Shown: one piece after another, positions 8,751-18,265 of the stretch
Numbering within the stretch: the stretch's first letter is position 1
Layout: each line of letters starts with the position of its first letter
Assembly: GCA_024279685.1 (NCBI GenBank)
Contig: JAJRRI010000011.1
Coordinates: 1-40,652, forward strand
Length of the DNA stretch: 40,652 nucleotides
Reading direction: 5' to 3'
Source: Verrucomicrobiota bacterium
Lineage (GTDB): Bacteria; Verrucomicrobiota; Kiritimatiellia; Kiritimatiellales; Pontiellaceae
Position numbers and translations under genes: made by a program
The notes under the pieces: generated by a model
The model's input: only the letters and a program-made list of their open reading frames with translations
Told to the model about the DNA's origin: nothing
The model's database searches: none

Positions 8751-9767
8751 ATGAACTATAATAGTTCCGAACGGCGTATATTTACCAAATACGAGGGCAA
8801 CCCCGTCGTAAGCCCGGCCGACCTTCCAGCAGACATCATGTATGTGCTCAATCCCGGTGCGATTAAGCATAACGGCGAATATATTATGATGATGGATGCA
8901 GCAACGCTTTCGACCCCGATCATTTTCTGGATCGCGCGGAGTAGCGACGGTAAGAATTTTGCTCCCGACCCTGCGCCGATCCAATGGCCCCGTTGGAGTG
9001 ATGGTGAGGTTGAAGACTGCGTTTACGATCCGCGCATTACTAAGATCGGCGATGAATATATTTTGATGTACGCCAGCCACGTGCCGGGGCGCAGCGTGAG
9101 AACCGGAGTGGTTCGAACTAAGGATTTCATTACTTTTGAGCGCGTTGAGCAAGAAGAGACGGGGCTACAGAATCGAAACTCGGCCTTGTTTCCTGAAAAG
9201 ATTCAGGGTCGGTATGTTCGTCTCGACCGTCCCATGTTATCAGGCGCGCACGATCCTTCCGAAATGTTCATTAGCTATTCGGATGATATGAAGCATTGGG
9301 GCGATTCCAAGGCGTTGTTCGCACCTCGCGAAGGGCACTGGGATTCACATAAGATCGGAGCCGGTGGGGTTCCGATTAAAACGGAGCAAGGGTGGTTGTG
9401 CATTTATCATGGCGTGGACAGAACCTGTAATGGCTTCATTTATCGACTTGGCGTGGCGCTGTTGGATCTGCAGGATCCTTCAAAAGTGATTGCTCGTGGG
9501 GTTAATCCGGTGCTTTGGCCGGAGCATGATTACGAAGCGAATGGCCGGGTTCCTAATGTGGTTTTCGCCGCCAATGCTCTTTTGGATGAGGATGGAAAGA
9601 CGGTACGGGTTTACTACGGTGCGGCAGATACCTGCATCGGGTTAGCCACGGCACAACTCGACGACTTGATTGAGGCTTGCTACGACCCCAATAAGCGGAT
9701 CATTCAGTTTTTTGGTTCATGCAAGAAAATACAGACTCCATCGGAATCCGTTGCAACACTCACGTAA
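8751..9767 (+). CDS. GH130-like beta-mannoside phosphorylase/glycosidase
   Basis: A 338-aa five-bladed-propeller-type enzyme without a leader. GH130-like landmarks are FTKYEGNPVV near the start, NPGAIKHNGEYIMMM, the YDPRITKIGDEYILMYA block with the candidate acid Asp, RNSALFPEKIQGRYVRLDRP, and GWLCIYHGVD. GH130 enzymes phosphorolyse or hydrolyse beta-mannosides in the cytoplasm or periplasm. I chose ATG 8751 (MNYNSSERR), which has AGAGG eight bases upstream, over the in-frame ATG 8721, which has none. It follows sulfatase 2 and likely shares its transcript. A related family such as GH43-like propellers cannot be ruled out, but the motif set fits GH130 best. Confidence 0.78.
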   Translation: MNYNSSERRIFTKYEGNPVVSPADLPADIMYVLNPGAIKHNGEYIMMMDAATLSTPIIFWIARSSDGKNFAPDPAPIQWPRWSDGEVEDCVYDPRITKIGDEYILMYASHVPGRSVRTGVVRTKDFITFERVEQEETGLQNRNSALFPEKIQGRYVRLDRPMLSGAHDPSEMFISYSDDMKHWGDSKALFAPREGHWDSHKIGAGGVPIKTEQGWLCIYHGVDRTCNGFIYRLGVALLDLQDPSKVIARGVNPVLWPEHDYEANGRVPNVVFAANALLDEDGKTVRVYYGAADTCIGLATAQLDDLIEACYDPNKRIIQFFGSCKKIQTPSESVATLT

Positions 9768-9838
9768 AATCCAAATGAAGTGGGTTTTATCAGCGCGCAT
9801 AATTAATAAAAATAAGCGGGACTAGTGGATTGCCTCAA

Positions 9839-9984
9839 GTGGGTCTGTATGTTTTTTTTAAAACGTAGAGACCTCTGACGCCTCTGGGCCGCATGGTCAC
9901 GGATGGCTGAATTAGGCGATGAAAGTCCGCCCCGCCTTTTTCAGGTGCTTGTTTTTAAAAAGGGGGGATGCTTCATAGACCCAC
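9839..9984. repeat. inverted repeat in the gap before the GH39-like gene
   Basis: The arm gtgggtctgtatg (9839-9851) pairs with catagacccac (9974-9984), allowing one bulge. The stretch between includes a second weak pairing (tttttttaaaa against tttttaaaaa). It lies 80-230 bp before the GH39-like start. It could be a small non-coding repeat or a leader structure; only one copy was noticed. Confidence 0.35.
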
Positions 9985-10065
9985 GCATATGTTAAAATAA
10001 CTTTGTATCTTCTTATACAACAAACCGTTTTCACTTTAATAACCTTATTTGGCGATAAAATAGCG

Positions 10066-11607
10066 ATGAAAATTACTGAATGCACCGATCTAAAACCGTT
10101 GAAGATGCCCTGGAAATACTGCATTGGCATGGGGCGCGCGTATGAATTGTTGCGTCAAGATGTCATGGAGCATTTGACCTGGCTGCAGAAAAATATCGGT
10201 TTTGAGACCTGCCGATTTCATGCTCTATTTCATGATGACATGGATGTGATGCGCTTAGGTGAGGATGGCAAGCCTTACTACCAGTGGCACCATATTGACA
10301 AAGTCTATGATGCGATGCTCGAGATTGGCCTGCGTCCCTTTATTGAGCTAAATCCGATGCCGAGTTGTATTGCCAGTGGCGATCAAACGATATTTTTCTA
10401 CAACATGAACGTAACGCCCCCGTCTGATTTTGAATTATGGCAGGATTTGATTTATCAGTTTACCAAACACATCACAGAGCGTTATGGCGCAGAAGAGGTG
10501 AGTGGGTGGTATTTTGAAGTATGGAATGAACCCAATCTGCGCGGATTTTGGAGTGGGACGAAAGAAGAGTATTTCGAACTGTATAAACATGCTGCCCTTG
10601 CGGTAAAGCGCGTCAACCCGGCCTATAAAGTCGGTGGCCCAGCGTCGTCGAAATCGTACTGGCTGACTGACCTGATCAACTATTGCAGTGAAAATAATGT
10701 GCCGATTGATTTCACCTCAACCCATCTTTATGGACAGGATGAATATGTTGAATACCCCAACCGCGAAGGCTCTCCTTTTGAAATAGGCGCTTTTTTTACC
10801 GACACCGTCAAAGCGGCCCGTAAAGAAGTTGATGAGAGTTGTATGCCCGAACTTGAATTACATTACACCGAATGGAATACGCAGATGGCCACGCCGGAAC
10901 GCGGTGTTACTTGGGGGGAGAATCCCGATGTCGATACTCACTATGCGGCAGCACATATCGTCAAACATTGTATGGAGCTTGATGGCACGCTTGATAGTTT
11001 TAGCTACTGGGTGGCAACGGATATCTTTGAAGAAGGGGGCATTCCCGACTCACCTTTCAGTCGCACGTATGGCCTGTTGACGATTCATGGCATCCCAAGA
11101 GCATCCGCCCATGCGTTTCTTCTGCTAAACAAGTTAAAGGGCAGGCAATTGCTGATTGAAAATATTGATTTGCCGAAGCATGTTGGTGTAGCGGCTACCA
11201 CCGAGGGGGATAAAATCCATTTTTTAGCTTGGTACTTTAATCCGCATGAAATACCGACGGCTGAGCTGGGGCTTGTTGCGACTGAGATCGATCTTTCATC
11301 GATGCTCGGTGATGGAGACTACCGCGCTATTCGCATCGCCATTGAGCCTGGAAGCGGCAGTGCCAATGAAGCGTGGGAAGCGCTGGGGGCGCCACGCAAT
11401 ATCACGAAACAGGAAGAGGAATTTTTGCGAGCTTCTGCAATCCCTGACTACAAACTCGCACGCGTGCGAGAGAGTAAGCTTGCGCTAAACTTGAAGCCTG
11501 GCGATGTTGTTTATTTTGAAATAGCCCCTTATACCGAGGTCAGTACGCTCGGGCGCGATGGTGATTTCGCTACGTGGGATATCATGATGGGAGAAAAGAG
11601 CTTGTGA
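10066..11607 (+). CDS. GH39-like beta-xylosidase-type glycosidase
   Basis: A 513-aa TIM-barrel enzyme without a leader. The acid/base glutamate is E155 in WYFEVWNEPNLRGFW, and the nucleophile candidate is E269 in LELHYTEWNTQ; this pairing and the GGPASS strand fit GH39 (beta-xylosidases and alpha-L-iduronidases). The C-terminal 150 residues form a beta-rich domain typical of the family. ATG 10066 (MKITECTDLK) is preferred, since the in-frame upstream extension to 10003 reads like non-coding sequence; its ribosome site is weak. No TTTCG box precedes it. The substrate, perhaps a xyloside or an uronic-acid-containing fragment, is not settled by sequence. Confidence 0.82.
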   Translation: MKITECTDLKPLKMPWKYCIGMGRAYELLRQDVMEHLTWLQKNIGFETCRFHALFHDDMDVMRLGEDGKPYYQWHHIDKVYDAMLEIGLRPFIELNPMPSCIASGDQTIFFYNMNVTPPSDFELWQDLIYQFTKHITERYGAEEVSGWYFEVWNEPNLRGFWSGTKEEYFELYKHAALAVKRVNPAYKVGGPASSKSYWLTDLINYCSENNVPIDFTSTHLYGQDEYVEYPNREGSPFEIGAFFTDTVKAARKEVDESCMPELELHYTEWNTQMATPERGVTWGENPDVDTHYAAAHIVKHCMELDGTLDSFSYWVATDIFEEGGIPDSPFSRTYGLLTIHGIPRASAHAFLLLNKLKGRQLLIENIDLPKHVGVAATTEGDKIHFLAWYFNPHEIPTAELGLVATEIDLSSMLGDGDYRAIRIAIEPGSGSANEAWEALGAPRNITKQEEEFLRASAIPDYKLARVRESKLALNLKPGDVVYFEIAPYTEVSTLGRDGDFATWDIMMGEKSL

Positions 11608-11862
11608 TGAGTGCAGTTTTTTCGCCCAGCCCCAGATTCTGGTTCTTCTCATATTAAAGCGCCGGCGCCGCCAATGCCGTCAAGTGCAACGTAAGGTAGT
11701 GGAGCAGGTTGAGTAAGGAGAAGTGGACTCGATTTCTAAACCAGTCAACAGTCAACTTAACCGCTGGTACAGATTTCCGAGACCACCTCTTGTGTCAACC
11801 GGATAGGCATGGTGTGAAACTAATCCGCTAAGTTAATTTAGTCATTTCAACAAGGAGTCGGG

Positions 11863-13413
11863 ATGAGAGTGTTGCACATTGGGATGGTGATATTCGGAGC
11901 CTATTGGGGAACAGCGAACGCCGAGGTTTCGATTGTACCTCATCCGGTAGAGCTAACTCGGACTCGGGGGGGATTTACATTAACTCCACACACAAACATA
12001 ACCGTTGATTCGGCATTTAAAGACAAGATGCTGGGAACGATGTTAGCGGGCTATCTATCCCCCTCCACCGGATTTCCGTTTAGTCAGGTAAAAACAGGCG
12101 GAACGATTCAAATTAAAAAAATTCGCCCCACGAAGTTGCTCGGTACAGAAGGGTATCGGCTGAGCGTGACTCGGAAACAGATTATCATCGAATCGCCTAC
12201 GAGGGCGGGTGCGTTTTATGGTCTTCAAACATTGCGACAACTTTTGCCTCCGGAAATTTTCGCATCATCAAAACAAGAGGGGGTATTGTGGACGATTCCT
12301 TGTATGGACATTGTGGATTATCCACGCTTCCAATGGCGGGGGCTTCTCATGGATGTTTCACGACATTTCATGGATCTTGATTATATTAAGCGTTTTATTG
12401 ATCAGTTGGCTCTCCATAAATTGAATACGCTCCATTGGCATTTGTGCGATAATCCCGCCTGGCGAATTGAGATTAAGAGCTATCCAAAATTAACCTCGGA
12501 AGGCTCGTCGAAATCGCGAACGATCAACTATGGGAAACCGATGTTCTATACGCAGGAGCAAATCCGCGAAGTGGTTCAATATGCCGCGGATCGACAGATT
12601 AACATTGTGCCTGAAATTGAAATTCCGGGGCATTCTGGGGCTGCAATTCGTGCGTATCCGGAGTTTGGTGCTCGAGATGAGCAGGGCAAACTGGGTGATG
12701 TTTTTAATATCCGAGACGAAACGATTACCGCGCTTAAGACGATTTTAGACGAAGTGATCGAACTTTTTCCCAGCTCATATATCCATTGCGGGGGGGACGA
12801 GGTGTGGCACACTTGGGTCTGGGAGGTGGATGCCGAGTCTAAAGCCAAAGCACAACGACTGGGGCTGGAAGGAGCGCATAATATACAAACTTGGCTGATG
12901 AATGAGATGGGATCGTATTTGGAATCCAAAGGTCGCCGTATGGTGGGATGGGGTGAGATTGCCGGAGAAAAACTGAATACAAACATCGTGGTCATGGCCT
13001 GGCGGAAGGGAGGGGAAACAGGAGTCTCGTCGGCGAAAAAGAGGTTTGATGTCGTGATGGCTCCGGAAAAATATACCTACTTTGACCGCCGACAAGCTCG
13101 GGATGAAGAAGGGTACACCAAAGCGGTGCTTACCACAGAAGAGGTTTATGCATTTAATCCTGCCTTTCCCCATGCGCTCACCTCCGCCGAGGCTCAGCAC
13201 ATTTTAGGGGTGCAGGGGCAACTGTGGTCCGAGAAAATTCCCACGGGCAAGCGGATGGATTATATGGCTTATCCTCGGGCTTGTGCGCTCGCCGAAATCG
13301 GATGGAGCCCACAAGAACGTCGCTCATATAAAAACTTTCAAAAACGACTTGAAACGCATTTGTATCGGCTCGACCAACTGAAGGTGAATTATAGACCTGT
13401 ATCCGTTAAATAG
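11863..13413 (+). CDS. exported GH20 beta-N-acetylhexosaminidase
   Basis: A 516-aa protein with a signal peptide (residues 1-20, ends TANA-E), an N-terminal GH20b-type alpha/beta domain (about 21-150) and the GH20 barrel from VDYPRFQWRGLLMDVSRHF onward. The catalytic Asp-Glu pair is D312-E313 in HCGGDEVW, and HWHLCDNPAWRIEIKSYPKL is the family's substrate-site strand. GH20 enzymes release terminal GlcNAc or GalNAc by substrate-assisted catalysis. A GGAG site precedes the ATG. It stands alone, with a 255-bp gap upstream lacking a TTTCG box. It implies that the target glycan includes N-acetylhexosamine. Confidence 0.92.
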   Translation: MRVLHIGMVIFGAYWGTANAEVSIVPHPVELTRTRGGFTLTPHTNITVDSAFKDKMLGTMLAGYLSPSTGFPFSQVKTGGTIQIKKIRPTKLLGTEGYRLSVTRKQIIIESPTRAGAFYGLQTLRQLLPPEIFASSKQEGVLWTIPCMDIVDYPRFQWRGLLMDVSRHFMDLDYIKRFIDQLALHKLNTLHWHLCDNPAWRIEIKSYPKLTSEGSSKSRTINYGKPMFYTQEQIREVVQYAADRQINIVPEIEIPGHSGAAIRAYPEFGARDEQGKLGDVFNIRDETITALKTILDEVIELFPSSYIHCGGDEVWHTWVWEVDAESKAKAQRLGLEGAHNIQTWLMNEMGSYLESKGRRMVGWGEIAGEKLNTNIVVMAWRKGGETGVSSAKKRFDVVMAPEKYTYFDRRQARDEEGYTKAVLTTEEVYAFNPAFPHALTSAEAQHILGVQGQLWSEKIPTGKRMDYMAYPRACALAEIGWSPQERRSYKNFQKRLETHLYRLDQLKVNYRPVSVK

Positions 13414-13518
13414 ACCCCATCCGAAAAGTCTGGTTTCACTTCTCAAAGGGGTCGCCGTTGCCGGTCTTTATGATCCGTCTTTCAGGGCCGCTTTCTTTTT
13501 TTTCATGCTCGGTCGTGA

Positions 13519-13733
13519 TCTAGACAGGATGAACAGAATCTACAGGATGGATATCTTGCTAATCTCATAAACAACAAGGCTCTGGCAGAGAATAACTACA
13601 GGGCCATAAAGCAGTATATTCAAATAAAATTGCAAGAATTAGGCTGTGATTGAACCGGGTTATTCAACCGCATCCTGTAGATCCCGTCAAAAGAAAAGTA
13701 GCTGCCGAGCTACCCTAAAAATATTCGAAGAGC
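13519..13733 (+). mobile_element. MITE-like repeat, copy 2
   Basis: The same unit as at 936-1207, in the same direction. The left arm is tctagacaggatgaacagaa onward (13519-13549), the right arm catcctgtagatcccgtcaa (13671-13690). The right arm lacks the 9 bases ctgttaatc present in copy 1, a deletion between short direct repeats. The tail attcgaagagcc is shared, but the left flank of copy 1 (acgtagaattttgtggtgg) is missing. It fills the 414-bp gap between the converging GH20 and split LamG genes; I see no gene in that gap. Confidence 0.65.
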
Positions 13734-13827
13734 CTATTTTATACCTTTATGTAGACGAAGCTTTCCGTCGAACGAGCGCCTCTTCACCCCCATCGTTCAT
13801 TAGATATTTGATGGACTCTGCAGCGAA

Positions 13828-16449
13828 TCAAGGTTGCCATCCGGTCTTACGAATGGGGGCGCTTTGTAGTAGATGGCTGAACTCAGCATAGTGGCCGAAA
13901 TCAAAGGCTTTTTTAATTTTTGAATAAACCGCTTCAAGGGTTGATACGTCTCCTTCGTGTGTTCCCCGGCCTGCTTTGATCGTGGTGGTTAGGGATTCGA
14001 ATTGTTTTTTCATCTGTTCAATCACCTGGGTTGGAACGCGGGCGTTGAACGCTCTGGGGTGGAGTGCACTAGGCGCAGAGAGGCAAAGAACTTGATACGG
14101 TTTGAGGATCAGTTTTAATGTACCGTCCTTGAGCACGAATCTTTGGCCGTCGAGGGTGGAACTCAACTCTGAAATCCCTTCTAGCGTAAGGGTGCATTGC
14201 ACGGGGTGCGGCAATTGATTCACGAAGTAGACATAGCCCGAGTCTTCGGTATTGTAGTAGCGCACCTTGACGGGGTCTTCCGCATGGGGTAGGTCGAGGA
14301 AGTCGTAAGCAGGGATCGATCGGTAGCTCGCGTAGAAGCGCGAAAACTCATCGATAGCTCCATTGTCGGGGCAACCCCACCAACCGTGGATGATGCGCTT
14401 GGCATCGTTATGGGCGAGGATGTTGGTCATGTATTCAAGAATGAATTTCCGGGAGGGCACGACATTAGCGAAAGCGTGAATAGGCCCGTTAACCCGTCCA
14501 TGCCAAGAGCCGAATGGCACCCAATAGTCAGGAATGCGCTGTTTGTCGTAAGGCAGGAACTCCAAATTGGAATGATAGGAGATAAAGGCGCTTCGCTCGG
14601 TGTGGTTGGAAACCAATCCCCCGACCTGAGGATCAAATCCATTGTAGCGATCGCCTTCCAGACCTGAAATTCGATGGCCGTAAATTCGTCCACGATGTGG
14701 CGTAATGGCCTGCATAAGTACAATATCGGCATCGTCTTTGAACAAGTCGAAATCCACTCCGCATTCGCGCCAATAGTCGGCCAAAGCGGTTTCACTCTTG
14801 AATCCTTCGTTGGAAAAACCTGCCGTCACGCGCATGGAGATCAGCAGTTTGGCTGAGGGGTTGTATTTTTGTATTTCGCTGGCGAGCTCCTTGTAGAACG
14901 TCCGAATTTTTTGGCAACGCCACTGTATCCATTCATCCTTCGCATGGGCCATGATCCACGCGTGGCGCTGGCTGAAGCGGCGGCGGACGGAGTCCTTCAC
15001 GGGGATCGAGATTCCTGTTTCTTTCTCGAACAGCTTGGTGGTGTAGTCGCCATAGCCCTCTCGTAGATTATGGAAGTAGAGGCTACTGGTTGTCATCGTG
15101 ATGAAATGCACTCCACCAAAATTTTCATAGCGACCAAATTTCTCGGCATAGAGTCGCACTTGTTGCTTGTAGGCGGCCTGCACGACGGGGTTGAGTGGGT
15201 TGTAAGAACCCGTGTAGTTGTCATTGGCGCCAATCGCATCGGCAATCAGCCGATCGCCGGCCAGAATTTCGCGCATATCGCCATACGTTCGGTGGTTTTC
15301 TTTGGGGATCATTTTGTAGATGGCACCCATATGTTTCTGATTGGGAACCCGGTTGTTGATACTGGCGTAGAAAACCACGTCCTTGCGGTTGAGCATCAGA
15401 GCACCGAGATCGGCCCAGCCGGGAACCCGTCCGGAACGCGAAAGATTGGGTGCGGAGGCAATCTGATTGCTGTTCAGCCCGGTATCGCCATCATAATCGG
15501 TGACCATCATGTTCCAGAGGTTCTGGCCACTATAGTCGAGATAGGCGACGATGCGCTCCCATTTGTTTTTCCAGAAATCATTGAGCGTCACGTTGTCGTA
15601 GAGCGTATCCTGCGTGAACCAGCCATAGGCCGTCATGCTGGGATCTTCCTGCCAGACCCCGATGGCGCGGGTTGGGACTCCCTCCATTGTGTCCACCCTG
15701 CGCTTGGGTAGTGGGCCTTTGTTTTCAAAAATCCTTATTGTGGATAGGGCTGGACCGGCCTGTCCATCGTATTTTTTATACGCATAGCACCCCACCATGA
15801 TATTTTTGGAGTCCGGCCAAAAAAGCAGGCGTCTGACTTGCATTTTTCCGGTGATGGGATGGTCGCCGCCGGTGATGATTCCCATGGTGTCGAGCCCCTT
15901 GGCATCGATGTGGCCGTCTTTTTCCTGGAACACGGCCACCATAAAGGTACGCTCTGCGTTGTCGGGGTAGGTGATCTCTAGCCAATGGGGTCGGCCTGGG
16001 TTTTTCAGCGGTTGGATTCGATAAGCAAACCCACTGCACGCCATATTCTGCGCTTCGCGATAAGGGCCTATATCCATTTTTTGCACCGAGACTTCTCTAT
16101 CGTCACGATACCTCTCGCTTTTATAGTTTTTCGAGCAATCGATCGTCTCGAGTAGCGTCATATCGGCAACGCTACCTGATGGGATGGAGGGCTGTTTTGC
16201 ATGCAATGCAGCGTCGTTGATTACCACGATTTCAAAAGATTTCACCTGCTGCCCGCTGATTGAAAGGTTCACGCGGTACAATCCCTCCTTCGCTGGGGGA
16301 AGCTCGATGTCTTCAATTATGCTTTCGCCGGATTTTACAGCAACCGGCAGAGGTTGATCCAGTATGCTTTTCCCTTCCGAATCCAGAATACTGAGCGTGT
16401 AGCTCTTGGAAAGAGCGGTTTTCCCCGCGCGGCTGAATTTCAGGCGCAA
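13828..16449 (-). CDS. C-terminal part of the split LamG/barrel protein (frameshifted)
   Basis: An 873-residue frame with no signal peptide and a doubtful TTG start (16449) lying inside the upstream frame. It aligns throughout with residues after about 480 of the intact protein at 27088-31203: a beta domain (to about 90), a region with HWLEITYPDN and GVWQEDPSMTAYGWF, then a barrel-like part (RVPGWADLGALML, KIRTFYKELASEI, LMQAITPHRGR, RIIHGWWGCPDNGAIDEFSR). The pattern suggests a glycoside-hydrolase-like TIM barrel, but no CAZy family is recognised. Joining it to the 16440-17885 frame needs one base (or a -1 shift) at the A6 run 16467-16472. As it stands it has no export signal of its own. Confidence 0.7.
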   Translation of the reverse strand: MRLKFSRAGKTALSKSYTLSILDSEGKSILDQPLPVAVKSGESIIEDIELPPAKEGLYRVNLSISGQQVKSFEIVVINDAALHAKQPSIPSGSVADMTLLETIDCSKNYKSERYRDDREVSVQKMDIGPYREAQNMACSGFAYRIQPLKNPGRPHWLEITYPDNAERTFMVAVFQEKDGHIDAKGLDTMGIITGGDHPITGKMQVRRLLFWPDSKNIMVGCYAYKKYDGQAGPALSTIRIFENKGPLPKRRVDTMEGVPTRAIGVWQEDPSMTAYGWFTQDTLYDNVTLNDFWKNKWERIVAYLDYSGQNLWNMMVTDYDGDTGLNSNQIASAPNLSRSGRVPGWADLGALMLNRKDVVFYASINNRVPNQKHMGAIYKMIPKENHRTYGDMREILAGDRLIADAIGANDNYTGSYNPLNPVVQAAYKQQVRLYAEKFGRYENFGGVHFITMTTSSLYFHNLREGYGDYTTKLFEKETGISIPVKDSVRRRFSQRHAWIMAHAKDEWIQWRCQKIRTFYKELASEIQKYNPSAKLLISMRVTAGFSNEGFKSETALADYWRECGVDFDLFKDDADIVLMQAITPHRGRIYGHRISGLEGDRYNGFDPQVGGLVSNHTERSAFISYHSNLEFLPYDKQRIPDYWVPFGSWHGRVNGPIHAFANVVPSRKFILEYMTNILAHNDAKRIIHGWWGCPDNGAIDEFSRFYASYRSIPAYDFLDLPHAEDPVKVRYYNTEDSGYVYFVNQLPHPVQCTLTLEGISELSSTLDGQRFVLKDGTLKLILKPYQVLCLSAPSALHPRAFNARVPTQVIEQMKKQFESLTTTIKAGRGTHEGDVSTLEAVYSKIKKAFDFGHYAEFSHLLQSAPIRKTGWQP

Positions 16450-17885
16450 CGATTGAGTTTGACCGGAAAAAAGGCGTAGTCGAGCAGGTCGACCGACAGC
16501 CCCGCTTCCTTGGAATAGTTCGCCATCACTTCGGCCGGGCTGAGCGGGAAGTTATAGATGGACACCTCGTCGATCAATCCATCGATTCCGTGCTGCATTG
16601 AACCGAAGGTAAGGCGATTGAAAGGGGAGTCAAATGCGGTAAACTGATGGGAAAGTCCCAGGTCTTTTCCGTCGAGATAGACCCGTGCCGTGCGGGTTTT
16701 GGCCTCCCAGGTAAATACATACTGGTGCCACGTATTTTTCATAACCTGTCGGTTGGCGGCGAGCCAAATTCGGTCGTCCGACCAGTTGAGGTTGATAAAA
16801 TTGGAAAGCATAAAATCGAATTTGCTCGTTTTGGATTTCAGGGTGAAAACCTGATGCGGCGTCCCCTTCTTGCGCGTATCGACCTTACTGATTGGAAACC
16901 CATTTCCTGCCGGTTCCCAGTGGGTCTTCATCCACAAAGAGATCGATCCGTTTTCGGTGGGCAGATTTCGTTCACCGGTAAACTCCAATACCGATTGCTT
17001 TCCGTTAAATTGCGCGGCCTTCCCTTTGAATCCTTCGGCAAGCTTCACGCCGCGCTGTTTGATTGGGGAGGCATCACCGTCTGCCGCGTCCGCTGTCATT
17101 CCCTGGTCAACACTCAATTTGAACGTGAGGCCCTTTTTTTTCTTTTTTACGACCGTCCGTTCGTTGGGCGCATTTTTTGCCTTCAGTGTGCCGCGATAGT
17201 CGGCCGCCACCTGTGCCTCCGTGAGGGGGCGGTCGTAGAGAGTTAATTCATCAAAGACCCCGTCTGCCATCTCGACGCCCCGTGCGGTGGTTTTCAGGCC
17301 GATCTTGATTTCCAAGGTTTTCACTACATCCCAGGTGGCCTCCTTTTTACCCTCCAGTTCGCCGTTGACATAGATTTTAATGCCCTTCTTGTGGTCCCAT
17401 GTGCAGACGATATGAACCCATTTGTTGGCCTCCCATCCTTGGCAATTCACGACCAGATATACGCTGGGGTCCACATCGAATCGTAGCTTTCCACCTTGGC
17501 GATCCCAGAGCCAAACTAACATGGAGTTCTTGTTGTGCTTTCCCATGACCCCGCTTGAAACCAAACCATAACTCCGCTCAAAAGGGCCGCCCGTCCTCGG
17601 TTTGTACCAAAAAGAAAGGGTTCCCTGGGGCTTTTTGAGGTTGCCGACCGCCGTTATCACGCCCGTCTCGCCTGTTCTGGAGATGGATGCACCATCCCCC
17701 TTGTATCCCTCCGCTCGATGGGGGTAGTCGGAGTAAATCTCCGAACTGCTCGCGGAAAACTCTACCCATTGATCGGCCTCGAAGGATAGATGAAGCAACC
17801 GACGCGGGGCATCTGCCCATGCACCGAGGAGCGGGGATACGGCCAAAAGGGTTAGAACACTCAATAAGGGAATGAATCGATTCAT
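16440..17885 (-). CDS. N-terminal part of the split LamG/barrel protein (two LamG domains)
   Basis: A 481-aa frame with signal peptide 1-25 (ends GAWA-D), a first LamG domain about 28-235 and a second about 255-465. It stops abnormally after LDYAFFPVKLNRCA, where the intact paralogue continues FSGQNNSLRLQF. The frame after a -1 shift at CTTTTTTCC reads FFSGQTQSLRL, matching the paralogue, so this is the front of one gene of about 1350 codons. A good AGGAG site lies 8 bases before the ATG. It is divergent from the LacI-type regulator, and TTTCG-box D lies between them. The LamG domains may bind polysaccharide. Confidence 0.75.
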   Translation of the reverse strand: MNRFIPLLSVLTLLAVSPLLGAWADAPRRLLHLSFEADQWVEFSASSSEIYSDYPHRAEGYKGDGASISRTGETGVITAVGNLKKPQGTLSFWYKPRTGGPFERSYGLVSSGVMGKHNKNSMLVWLWDRQGGKLRFDVDPSVYLVVNCQGWEANKWVHIVCTWDHKKGIKIYVNGELEGKKEATWDVVKTLEIKIGLKTTARGVEMADGVFDELTLYDRPLTEAQVAADYRGTLKAKNAPNERTVVKKKKKGLTFKLSVDQGMTADAADGDASPIKQRGVKLAEGFKGKAAQFNGKQSVLEFTGERNLPTENGSISLWMKTHWEPAGNGFPISKVDTRKKGTPHQVFTLKSKTSKFDFMLSNFINLNWSDDRIWLAANRQVMKNTWHQYVFTWEAKTRTARVYLDGKDLGLSHQFTAFDSPFNRLTFGSMQHGIDGLIDEVSIYNFPLSPAEVMANYSKEAGLSVDLLDYAFFPVKLNRCA

Positions 17886-17956
17886 TTACAAACTCCTGGG
17901 TTGTACGAGGGATAGGTATTCAATCGCTTCTCATGTTGTACACCATACTGAGTTGT

Positions 17957-17971
17957 AGAAATATATCGAAA
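17957..17971 (-). promoter_or_regulatory. TTTCG-box site D (split LamG/barrel gene)
   Basis: Read on the minus strand it is TTTCGATATATTTCT, identical to site F. It lies about 72 bp before the split LamG gene, in the divergent gap with the LacI-type regulator. Confidence 0.6.
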
Positions 17972-18262
17972 TATTATTTGGAAATAAAAAATACTCGGGA
18001 ACGGGTGACGGCGGAGGCTTGCCCATCGCCATACGCCGGTGAGTCGAATGCAGTGCGCGGTATCGGTGGCATTTAATTTAGGCATCTTGTTACCTTGGAG
18101 AGGGGTTAAAAAGCAGAGTTGCAACTCCCTTGCTAAACCCCTATATTTATTAAGTAGCTTGGGGTTATTCACAATTTCGAAGGCTTTATAACTACTTAGT
18201 ACAGCATGGTTGAAGGTAATGAGAACGCAGATCGGTATAACCCTGAAATAGTTGATAATACA
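17972..18262. other. divergent gap before the LacI-type regulator
   Basis: I see no convincing gene here. A 96-codon minus-strand frame (17882-18172) lacks a ribosome site and any domain. The half-site AATTTCGAAG near 18173 could be a degenerate TTTCG box facing the regulator. An 18-bp region with gaggggtt and aacccct (about 18101-18145) can pair as a short hairpin. Confidence 0.3.
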
Positions 18263-18265
18263 ATG

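Noticed and set aside
15070-15711. 213-codon plus-strand frame inside the split LamG/barrel gene
   Set aside because: It is antisense to strongly conserved coding sequence (the paralogue has the same protein), so it is a shadow frame.
17882-18172. 96-codon minus-strand frame before the split LamG gene
   Set aside because: It covers the promoter region and TTTCG-box D, has no ribosome site and no domain; the translated product looks random.
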